From the NCBI RefSeq assembly GCF_000024345.1, contig NC_013729.1:7254001-7318000 (forward strand): a stretch of DNA of 64,000 nt. Reading direction: 5' to 3'. This DNA is from Kribbella flavida DSM 17836. GTDB taxonomy: Bacteria; Actinomycetota; Actinomycetes; Propionibacteriales; Kribbellaceae. The notes beneath the pieces were generated by a model. That model ran no database searches and was not told where the DNA came from. It saw only the letters and a list, made by a program, of their open reading frames with translations. Numbering within the stretch: the first letter of the stretch is position 1; each line of letters begins with the position of its first letter. The position numbers and the translations under genes were made by a program. Below, piece after piece: positions 7,642 to 15,361 of this stretch.

Positions 7642-8766
7642 ATGCTGCCGGTCACCTTGGTCACAGGGGTCGGGGACACCACCCGCGGGGCGGCCGCCGC
7701 CGACCTGCTCGTCCCGGGCACCGTGCTGGTCGAGTACGACGTCAGCGAGCTCGCCGGCGGCTCGGTGGTCCGGACCGCGCGGACCACGGCGGGCCTGATC
7801 GACCGTGAGGTGATCCGGATGGGCCACCCGTGCGTCTCCTGCGCGATGCGGGGCTCCCTGGTCGAGCTGCTGCGCGGCATCGCGGCCGTCGAGCAGTACC
7901 AGGCCGCGGTGGTGAACGTGCCCGGCGCGGGCGACTCGCAGGCCCTGGCGGAGGAGGTCGCCCGGGACGCGGCGGAGGAACTGCAGGTCAGCGTGGTCCT
8001 CGCGGTGGTCGATCCCGGCAGCTTCGTCGTCGACGTCACCGGCGAGGACCTGCTGCGCGACCGCGGCATCCCGACCGCCGCCGAGGACGGCCGCGCCCTC
8101 GCCGAGGCGGTCGTGCGCCAGCTGGAGTACGCCGACGCGATCCTCGTCGCCTCGGGACAGTCCGTCTCGGCAAGCCAGTCGGACACAGCGGGGGCGCTGG
8201 CCCGGGCGATCAACCCGCAGGCGCGGATGGTGGCCCGGGCGTCCGAGCTGGCCGGCGTACGGCTGCATGATCCGGACGCGGCCGAGGCCAGGGTCGAGCC
8301 CGGCGCGGTGAGCGCGCCGTTGATGGAAGAAACCGGGCCGGTGCGGACGTTGGTGTGGTCGTCGGACCGGCCGTTCCACCCGGAGCGGTTGTACGACGCC
8401 CTGGAGGACCTGGTCGAGAACACCGCCCGCGGCAAGGGCACCGTCTGGCTCGCGACCCAGCCGCACGCGCGGCTCGGCTGGGACAGCTTCGGCACCAACA
8501 TCACGATCGGCGTGCTCGGCCGCTGGCTCGCCGACCTGCCGGCCGAGCGCTGGTCCGAGGTCAGCAGCAGCCACCAGGCCCGGTCGTTGTTCGAGTGGCA
8601 TCCCGAGCACGGCGACCGGGGCAGCTACCTGTCGATCACCGGGATCGGCCTGGACGTCTGGGAATTACGGCGCCGTCTGGATGGTTGTGCTCTTCGTGCG
8701 GACGAAGAGGCCAGCCGCCTGACCGACCCGTTCGCCCCTTATCTGGAAGGAAGTACCGCAGCATGA
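7642..8766 (+). CDS. COG0523 (CobW-like) protein with degenerate GTPase motifs
   Basis: Member of the CobW/COG0523 metallochaperone group, here linked to zinc starvation. The ATG at 7642 has a GAGGAAGAGG ribosome site; the product has 374 residues. The N-terminal domain keeps the Cys motif as CVSCAMRGSLVELL, but the Walker A region (GVGDTTRGAA) has no lysine, and the place of the NKxD motif reads ASGQS, so GTP hydrolysis is doubtful. The C-terminal half (HPERLYDALEDL ... GDRGSYLSITG) matches the CobW C-terminal domain. It is followed immediately by rpmE. In mycobacteria a COG0523-like protein in the C-minus ribosomal operon (Mrf) recruits a hibernation factor; this may be a counterpart. Confidence 0.8.
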   Translation: MLPVTLVTGVGDTTRGAAAADLLVPGTVLVEYDVSELAGGSVVRTARTTAGLIDREVIRMGHPCVSCAMRGSLVELLRGIAAVEQYQAAVVNVPGAGDSQALAEEVARDAAEELQVSVVLAVVDPGSFVVDVTGEDLLRDRGIPTAAEDGRALAEAVVRQLEYADAILVASGQSVSASQSDTAGALARAINPQARMVARASELAGVRLHDPDAAEARVEPGAVSAPLMEETGPVRTLVWSSDRPFHPERLYDALEDLVENTARGKGTVWLATQPHARLGWDSFGTNITIGVLGRWLADLPAERWSEVSSSHQARSLFEWHPEHGDRGSYLSITGIGLDVWELRRRLDGCALRADEEASRLTDPFAPYLEGSTAA

Positions 8767-9008
8767 AGAAGGACATCCACCCGGAGTACCGTCGGGTCGT
8801 CTTCCGCGACAAGTCGGGCAACTTCAGCTTCCTGACCGGGTCCACCCGGGAGAGCAGCGAGACGGTCGTCTGGCAGGACGGCAACACCTACCCGGTCGTC
8901 GACGTGGAGATCTCCTCGGCCAGCCACCCGTTCTACACGGGCCAGCAGCGCGTCATGGACACGCAGGGCCGGGTCGAGAAGTTCAAGCAGCGCTACGGCA
9001 AGAAGTAA
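8763..9008 (+). CDS. rpmE: 50S ribosomal protein L31 type B (zinc-independent)
   Basis: An 81-residue type B L31, MKKDIHPEYRRVVFRDKSG..., with no cysteine, unlike the zinc-binding type A. Its ATG overlaps the stop of the COG0523 gene by four bases (ATGA), so the two are translationally coupled and presumably share Zur control. Ends KFKQRYGKK, as in other type B L31 proteins. Confidence 0.95.
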   Translation: MKKDIHPEYRRVVFRDKSGNFSFLTGSTRESSETVVWQDGNTYPVVDVEISSASHPFYTGQQRVMDTQGRVEKFKQRYGKK

Positions 9009-9145
9009 CGCCGCCGCAGACCGGGCACGGCCGCCGCTCGCCCGGCACCGTTGCCACCCCGAGGCCCGCTGGTCACCCCCGACCGGCGGGCCTTCGGCGT
9101 CCCGGGCAAGGCGGCTGCTGAGGCGCGGGACGTCGCTCGGTGTGC

Positions 9146-9161
9146 GTCTCGGATCCGAGAC
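9146..9161. promoter_or_regulatory. Perfect palindrome, candidate hut operator (copy B)
   Basis: Identical to 4997-5012 (GTCTCGGATCCGAGAC), with one more matched pair here (CG...CG), making 18 bp of perfect dyad. It lies 49 bases upstream of the likely start of the second lyase-fold gene. A chance repeat of a 16-mer within 4.2 kb is very unlikely. Confidence 0.75.
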
Positions 9162-9210
9162 GAGAACCGCGATGACCTGCTACGCCGGACCGCCGCCTTG
9201 GTCCCACACT

Positions 9211-10638
9211 GTGGCTGTGGAGCCGATCGAGTTGTCCGGGAGCGGGCTGACCCCGTTGACCGTGGTGGCCCTGGGCCAGCGCCGTACGCCGGTCCGGCTG
9301 GGCGACGTCGCCCGGAAACGGATGGCGGACTCGGCCGCGGCGGTCACCGAGATCGCCAAGCACCGGCCGGTCTACGGCCGGACCACCGGTGTCGGTGCCA
9401 ACCGCGACATGCTCACCGGCGATCCCGAGCACGGCGCCCGGCTGCTCGCGTCGCACTCGACCACCGGCACCACGCCGTACCCGCCGGACGTGATCCGGCT
9501 CGGCCTGCTCATCCGGGTCAACCAGCTCGCGGCCGGCGGCTCGGGTCTGGCGCCGGAGGTCGCGGACGCAATCGTTGCCCTGCTCAACGACGACCAGCTG
9601 CCCGGACTGCACCGCGGCGGCGCGATCGGCACCGGCGACCTCGGCCCGCTCGCGGAGCTGGGTCTGGCCCTCGGCGACGTCGTCGACGGGACGAGCGCGC
9701 TACCGCTGCTGTCCAGCAACGCGATCACGCTCGCCGAGTGCTGCCTGGCCTTCGTCGAGGCGGCCACTCTGATCAACGTCGTTCCCCTGGTCGGCGCGCT
9801 GTCCCACGTCGCCCTGCACGGCAACGCCGAGGTGTACGACGTCCGGGTGCACGAGGCCCGGCCGCAACCCGGTCAGGTCCGGGTCGCGCGCCGGATGCGC
9901 GGGCTGCTGGCGGACCTGCCGCTGCCGCCCGCCCGCGTGCAGGACCCGTTCGGCCTGCGAGCGTTCGCCCAGGTGCTCGGTCCGGCGATCGACCACGTGG
10001 ACGCGCTCGGCAACGCGCTGAAGATCGACATCAACGCCTCGGCCGAGAACCCGCTGGTCGCCGGCGACACGGTGCTGCACAACGGCAACTGGCACGCGAT
10101 GCCGATCGCGCTCGCGCTCGACTCGCTCCGGCTCAGCCTGCACAGCGTCGCGACCCTGTCGACCTCCCGGGTGGCGAACCTGGTCGATCCCGACTTCACC
10201 GGCCTGAGCCGGTTCCTGGCGAGCGGCGCCGAGGCCAGCTCCGGCGTGATGATGATCGAGTACGTCGCGCACGACGCGCTCGCCTCGGTCCGCTCCACCG
10301 CGCAGCCGGCGACCCTGGGCACTGCCACCCTGTCCCGCGGCGCCGAGCACCACGCCAGCTTCGCCCCGCAGGCCGCGGTCCTCACCACGCAGTTGCTCGA
10401 CGCCCTCCGCGAGGTCCTCGCCTGCGAGCTCGTCACCGCCGTGCGGGCCATCCGGCTGGCCGGCATCACGCCCGGTGACCTGGCCCCGGCTGCCGTCGGC
10501 CCATGGCTCGCCGACGCGCTGGTCGCGCTGCCCCCGGTGCTCACCGACCGTTCGCTGCGCGACGACCTCGAAATTGCCCGCGGCCTGATGACCCAGTGGG
10601 GCGACCGCCAGGTCGAGCACCCGGCCGAGTCCGGCTGA
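9211..10638 (+). CDS. Aromatic amino-acid lyase-fold protein lacking the canonical MIO triad
   Basis: A HAL/PAL-family protein of about 475 residues. Family signatures include VYGRTTGVGAN (catalytic Tyr near 55), INASAENPLVAGD, NGNWHAMPIALALD and FAPQAAVLTTQLLDALR. Where active lyases have Ala-Ser-Gly, this one has Gly-Thr-Gly at 140-142 in GAIGTGDLGPLA, so the normal dehydroalanine-derived MIO cannot form in the usual way. The GTG at 9211 is chosen because earlier starts fall in or near the palindrome at 9146; GTG 9217 and ATG 9172 are alternatives. It shares its operator with hutH. It may be a histidine-binding or alternative enzyme rather than a standard lyase. Confidence 0.8.
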   Translation: MAVEPIELSGSGLTPLTVVALGQRRTPVRLGDVARKRMADSAAAVTEIAKHRPVYGRTTGVGANRDMLTGDPEHGARLLASHSTTGTTPYPPDVIRLGLLIRVNQLAAGGSGLAPEVADAIVALLNDDQLPGLHRGGAIGTGDLGPLAELGLALGDVVDGTSALPLLSSNAITLAECCLAFVEAATLINVVPLVGALSHVALHGNAEVYDVRVHEARPQPGQVRVARRMRGLLADLPLPPARVQDPFGLRAFAQVLGPAIDHVDALGNALKIDINASAENPLVAGDTVLHNGNWHAMPIALALDSLRLSLHSVATLSTSRVANLVDPDFTGLSRFLASGAEASSGVMMIEYVAHDALASVRSTAQPATLGTATLSRGAEHHASFAPQAAVLTTQLLDALREVLACELVTAVRAIRLAGITPGDLAPAAVGPWLADALVALPPVLTDRSLRDDLEIARGLMTQWGDRQVEHPAESG

Positions 10639-10768
10639 AACCCCCGACTTCGAGCACGGGCCAGCCGTCCCCAGCGTGCTGCGGTGACTGGCCGATGCCC
10701 AAAGCGTGAATCGGTCGACGACCGCCCTCGAAACCAGGTCCCGGCCGTTTCGAGCAGGATCGAAGAGG
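10639..10768. other. Intergenic region between converging genes
   Basis: This 130-base gap between the lyase-fold gene and the first SGNH gene holds no gene. No convincing terminator hairpin is seen. Confidence 0.4.
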
Positions 10769-12019
10769 TCAGCGGCTCAGCTCGGCCAGGTCGAAGGCCG
10801 CGGCCATCGCCTTGAAGCCCGCGGAGTTCGGGTGCAGATGGTCGCCGACGTCGTACGCCGGCAGCATCCGGCCCGGGTGCTGCGGGTCGCGCACCGCCCG
10901 GTCGAAATCGACGACACCGTCGTACTCGCCCGACGTCCGGATCCAGTGGTTCAGTGCCTGCCGGTCGGCCTCTCCCTCGACCGAGTAGTACCCCGCACCC
11001 TCGTACGGCGTGAGCGTGGCGCCGATGACCTTCAGTCCCGCCTCGTGGGCACGCTGGATGAACTGCCGGTGCACCGCGATCAGGTCGGCCGGATCGGTTG
11101 CCCCACGGCTGTTGCCGATGTCGTTGATGCCCTCCAGCAGGACGACCGTGCGAACCCCGGTCTGCCCGAGCACGTCGCGGTCGAAGCGGGCCAGCGCCGA
11201 GTCACCCGCGGTACCGGCGTTGGCGAGCAGCCGGTTGCCGCTGATGCCCGCGTTGAGCACGCCCAGCTCCCGCCAGGAGGGCTGAGCCAGCAGCCGGTCG
11301 GCGAGCTGGTCTGGGTAGCGCAGGTTCTGGTCGACGGGCGACACCACGCCGTCGGTGATCGAGTCGCCGAACAGCACCACCGAGCCGCGGACCCGGCTCA
11401 GCACGTCGACGCCTTCGATCACGTAGCGGGCGGCCCCGGGCAGCCTCGTGTACTGCGATCCGGCGCCGCTCGTCTGGTCGCCGGTCGCGGAGAAGCTGGT
11501 CGCATAGCCGGCCGGGTGCTGCGTCAACGGACCCGTCGGGCCCGGGAGGTACGTGCTGATCACCAGGTCCGTGTCGTCGGGCACGGTCAGCCGGACCGGG
11601 TCGGACACCCACTCGGTACCGACCGGAATCGTCACCGACACGCGCCCGTCGAAGGCGACCGGGACCAGCTCGGCGGGATCGACCGTCGGCGTGCCGGCCA
11701 GGTCGTCGGTCCGCGGCGTCACCGTGACCTTGCCGACGACCAAGGGCTTGGTGCCGTAGACGTTCGAGAGGCGCAGCCGGAGCTCGGAGCCACCGACGGA
11801 CAGGTGCGCGACCTGGCGCAGGGTGGTGTCGGTGACCCCGGTGGCGGACAGACCCGACGTACCGGGCGGGGTGACGGCGACGGCCCAGCTGCCGACCCAG
11901 TCGGCGCGGCCGAGCGCGGCCGGATCTCCTGGGTTGGCGACGGCCGGGGCGGCGGCAGGAGCGAGCGGGAGCGCGAGCACAGCGGCCGCGGTGACGGCGA
12001 GTTTGCGGAACGGGCGCAT
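10769..12019 (-). CDS. Secreted SGNH/GDSL-family esterase (paralog 1)
   Basis: Exported hydrolase, probably an ester- or acyl-cleaving enzyme acting on polysaccharide or lipid. The 416 residues start with a Sec signal peptide (MRPFRKLAVTAAAVLALPLAPAA, cut near ANPGD). Next is a beta-rich domain (about 40-190), then the SGNH hydrolase domain with FGDSITDG (Ser nucleophile block I), NAGISGNR (block II), EGINDIG (block III) and DHLHPN (block V, catalytic Asp-His). The next gene upstream encodes a close paralog in the same order and orientation. The substrate cannot be told from sequence. Confidence 0.9.
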   Translation of the reverse strand: MRPFRKLAVTAAAVLALPLAPAAAPAVANPGDPAALGRADWVGSWAVAVTPPGTSGLSATGVTDTTLRQVAHLSVGGSELRLRLSNVYGTKPLVVGKVTVTPRTDDLAGTPTVDPAELVPVAFDGRVSVTIPVGTEWVSDPVRLTVPDDTDLVISTYLPGPTGPLTQHPAGYATSFSATGDQTSGAGSQYTRLPGAARYVIEGVDVLSRVRGSVVLFGDSITDGVVSPVDQNLRYPDQLADRLLAQPSWRELGVLNAGISGNRLLANAGTAGDSALARFDRDVLGQTGVRTVVLLEGINDIGNSRGATDPADLIAVHRQFIQRAHEAGLKVIGATLTPYEGAGYYSVEGEADRQALNHWIRTSGEYDGVVDFDRAVRDPQHPGRMLPAYDVGDHLHPNSAGFKAMAAAFDLAELSR

Positions 12020-12160
12020 GGAACCACCTCTCGTGAGGGCGGAGACGGAGTTGGTGAATCGATTCCACGCAGGCCGTCCGAGGCTCGCAACTCGACGTCG
12101 ATGAACGGTCGGACCGCTGCGACGACCGGTCCTCGCTCGTTCAGCTGCTGAGACTGCCGG

Positions 12161-13417
12161 TCAGCTGGTCAGCAGGTCCAGATCGGCCGAGCGGGCCATC
12201 GCGCCGAAGCCCTTGGCGTTCGGGTGCAGGTGGTCGCCGCTGTCGTAACCGGGCCGGATCCGCAACGGCTGCAGGGGATCCCGCACCGCCTGCTCGAAGT
12301 CGACGACGCCGTCGTACTCCCCGGAGGTCCGGATCCACTGGTTCAGCGCCTGCCGGGCAACCTCCCCACCGACGGTGTAGTACTGCGCCGCCCAGTACGG
12401 CGTGAGCGTCGCGCCGTACGCCTTCAACCCGGCGGCGTGCGCCCGGGCGATCAGTTGGCGGTGCGCGTTGATCAGCTGTGCGCCGGAGATCGCCCCGCGG
12501 CCGGCCCGGATGTCGTTGATGCCTTCGAGCACCAGCACCGCCCGCACCCCGGTCCGCCGCACCACGTCCCGCTCGAACCGGGTGAGCGCGGCCTCGCCGG
12601 TGACGCCGCCGTTGGCGAGCAGCCGGTTGCCGCTGATGCCCGCGTTGACCACGGCGTACCGGTGCTCGGTGAGCCGGTCGGCGAGCTGATCGGGATAGCG
12701 CAGGTTCCGGTCGACCGGCGAGGACGCGCCGTCGGTGATCGAGTCGCCGAACACGACCAGCGTGCCCTCGGCCCGCGTCCGCACGTCGACACCGCCGACC
12801 ACGAATCGCGCCATCCCGGGAATCCTGCGGTACGGCGCCCCGCCCGCGCCGGTCTGGTTGCCGGGCGCGGCGAAGGCGGTCGCGTAACCGGCCGGGTGCT
12901 GCGTCAACGGACCCGTCGGGCCCGGGAAGTACGTGCTGATCACCACGTCGCTGTCGTCGCCGATCGGCAGGTCGACCGGATCGGACACCACCTCGGCGCC
13001 GACCGGGATCGTCACCGACGCGCGGCCGGCGTACGTCACCGGCACGATCCGGAGCAGTTCGAGGTTCGGCGTACCGGCACCATCCTTGCGCGGCGCGACC
13101 GAACTGGCCCCGACCACCAACGGCCGGTGGCCGAACCTGTTCGACAGCCGGAGGCGCACCGCGCTGCCGCCGAGCGACAGGTGCGCGACCTGCCGGATCG
13201 TCGTGTTGCGCACCCCGGTCGCGGAGACTCCGGCGGACCCTGCCTGGGTCACCGCGACACCCCAGCTGCTGACCCATCCGTCAGAGGGCGCGATGCGCGC
13301 GGGCGCTTCGGGCGCCGTACTGCCCGGCAGCGACGAGGCGACAACGGCAATGGCCGCGATCAGCGACTGCAACCAGCTCTCGCCGAGCACCCGGATCCGC
13401 AACCTCACCAGCCACAT
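12161..13417 (-). CDS. Secreted SGNH/GDSL-family esterase (paralog 2)
   Basis: Paralog of the gene at 10769-12019, with the same domain order: an N-terminal membrane or signal segment (SLIAAIAVVASSLPGS, about 19-34), a beta-rich domain with SATGVRNTTIRQVAHLSLGG, then FGDSITDG, NAGISGNR, EGINDIR and DHLHPN. At 418 residues it matches its neighbour throughout. A 59-base segment at 12888-12946 differs at only two positions from 11508-11566, pointing to recent duplication or gene conversion. The signal sequence is less standard than in paralog 1, so it may stay membrane-anchored or start further in. Confidence 0.88.
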   Translation of the reverse strand: MWLVRLRIRVLGESWLQSLIAAIAVVASSLPGSTAPEAPARIAPSDGWVSSWGVAVTQAGSAGVSATGVRNTTIRQVAHLSLGGSAVRLRLSNRFGHRPLVVGASSVAPRKDGAGTPNLELLRIVPVTYAGRASVTIPVGAEVVSDPVDLPIGDDSDVVISTYFPGPTGPLTQHPAGYATAFAAPGNQTGAGGAPYRRIPGMARFVVGGVDVRTRAEGTLVVFGDSITDGASSPVDRNLRYPDQLADRLTEHRYAVVNAGISGNRLLANGGVTGEAALTRFERDVVRRTGVRAVLVLEGINDIRAGRGAISGAQLINAHRQLIARAHAAGLKAYGATLTPYWAAQYYTVGGEVARQALNQWIRTSGEYDGVVDFEQAVRDPLQPLRIRPGYDSGDHLHPNAKGFGAMARSADLDLLTS

Positions 13418-13444
13418 TGTTCCACAGCCGGCGGGGCGACTCGG

Positions 13445-14296
13445 TCAGTCGAGTGGCAGACGCCCGTAGGCCTGCAACGTGCGCAGCGCGTCGACAGTGA
13501 CGATGCCGCGGTACTCCAGGGTGGCCGCTGCGCTCGGCGGCTCCCAGGTGATCGCCCAACCGCCGTCGGACTGCTGGTCGGCGACCAGACGGTCGAGGTG
13601 GGCTTCGATCTGCGCGTCGCTGAAGAGCTGCCGCCACACGCTGTCCGGAGCCGGCGCGAAGTGCAGCGGCGTCACCCCGTACGACGGGTCGGCGGCGTCG
13701 GCGCGGTAAAAGGAAACCTTCGGCAGCCAGTCGCGGATCTGGTCCAGGTCGACGTCCGGCTGATGCTCCAGGAAGTGCAGCGTCTCCAGCAGCGCGTGCC
13801 CTTCGGTGGGAAGCCCCTTGGTCAGCTCGGCCTTGCACCACTCGGCCGCCTGGTCACGCCACGGGTGCTCGAACCCGAGCTCGTGCAACCGCCCGACCAG
13901 TCCCGCCGTGGGGTTGAGTCCGGGCACGTAGGTCCATTCGGACATGTGCTCGGCCCGCGGGTATCCTTCGATGGCCGGACTCGCCAGCGAAACCGCGCCT
14001 TCCGGCGTCGCGATCGACTGCAACCAGTCGCAGGCCCCGCCGATCAGCTGCTCGTCGCGTGCGCCGGCCGCGAGCAGGATGTCGAACGCGGTCTCCACGT
14101 CGAGCGCCGTACTGTCCGGGCACCGCTTGTCCGGCTCCAGCCCGTGCCCGAACCCGCCGTCGGCGTTCCGGTACCCGCGCAGCGCGTCCACCACCCCGGC
14201 GGGATCAGCGCCCTCGAACACCGCGGCGAACACCCGCCGCTCCACCACCCTGGCGTCCCGCCGTACGAACTCCCGACCACCCTCGAAGATGCCCAT
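13445..14296 (-). CDS. Alpha/alpha-toroid (prenyltransferase/terpenoid-cyclase-like) protein, function unknown
   Basis: A 283-residue soluble protein with repeated toroid motifs: YRNADGGFGHGLEP (about 42-55) and DQQSDGGWAITWEP (about 240-253), the QxxDGGx(G/W) repeats of the squalene-cyclase and prenyltransferase fold. The DxDD acid motif of class II cyclases is not seen, so catalysis is uncertain; actinomycetes have many such uncharacterised proteins. It ends 27 bases before the second SGNH gene on the same strand and may be co-transcribed with it. Confidence 0.7.
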   Translation of the reverse strand: MGIFEGGREFVRRDARVVERRVFAAVFEGADPAGVVDALRGYRNADGGFGHGLEPDKRCPDSTALDVETAFDILLAAGARDEQLIGGACDWLQSIATPEGAVSLASPAIEGYPRAEHMSEWTYVPGLNPTAGLVGRLHELGFEHPWRDQAAEWCKAELTKGLPTEGHALLETLHFLEHQPDVDLDQIRDWLPKVSFYRADAADPSYGVTPLHFAPAPDSVWRQLFSDAQIEAHLDRLVADQQSDGGWAITWEPPSAAATLEYRGIVTVDALRTLQAYGRLPLD

Positions 14297-14391
14297 CCCC
14301 CCACTCTGCCAGCCCCCACCCCACCCGTCTTGAACGAATCAGACACCCCACCCCACCCCACCCCCGCCTCCCCACCCGCCGTCTCCCGCCT

Positions 14392-14488
14392 CCCCCATTT
14401 CGAGGGATAACCCAGCAATTGCTGGGTTGTCCCGCGGTTCTACGAGGGCAGAACCCACAACTTGCACGGTTATCCCCCGAGATGGGGG
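14392..14488. repeat. Nested inverted-repeat element (REP/MITE-like)
   Basis: Outer arms of 21 bases (14392-14412 and 14468-14488, 19 of 21 paired) flank 55 bases. The left arm runs into a 20-bp perfect palindrome, AACCCAGCAATTGCTGGGTT (14409-14428), itself part of a 30-base GGGATAACC...GGGTTGTCCC dyad. A smaller GGTTCT/AGAACC pair lies inside. The right half reads like a diverged copy of the left (GGGATAACC, GCAA, TTG, GGGTT). No coding sequence is present. A repeated palindromic element is inferred; other copies would be needed to prove it. Confidence 0.6.
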
Positions 14489-14634
14489 CGGAGGGGCTGG
14501 GTCGGGGGCAGGGGGCTGGGGGTTGGGGGCAGGGGGTTGGGCGCCAGGGGGCGCCTGGGGCCTGGGGGTCGGGGTCGAGGGCAGGGGGTCGGGGCAGGGG
14601 CTGGGCGCCGGGGGCTGGGGTGGATCGGGTGGGG
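14489..14634 (+). repeat. G-rich low-complexity tract
   Basis: Runs of four to six G separated by CT, CA or TT repeat on the plus strand for about 140 bases, just past the end of kdpE. The tract could form G-quadruplexes. Together with the inverted-repeat element it makes up most of the only long gene-free stretch in this part of the window. Confidence 0.7.
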
Positions 14635-15348
<714 letters not shown>

Positions 15349-15361
15349 GGCAGCGATGCCC

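Noticed and set aside
12161..13417. Second SGNH gene as an assembly duplicate or pseudogene
   Set aside because: It differs from its neighbour along most of its length and keeps all catalytic blocks, so it is a true intact paralog.
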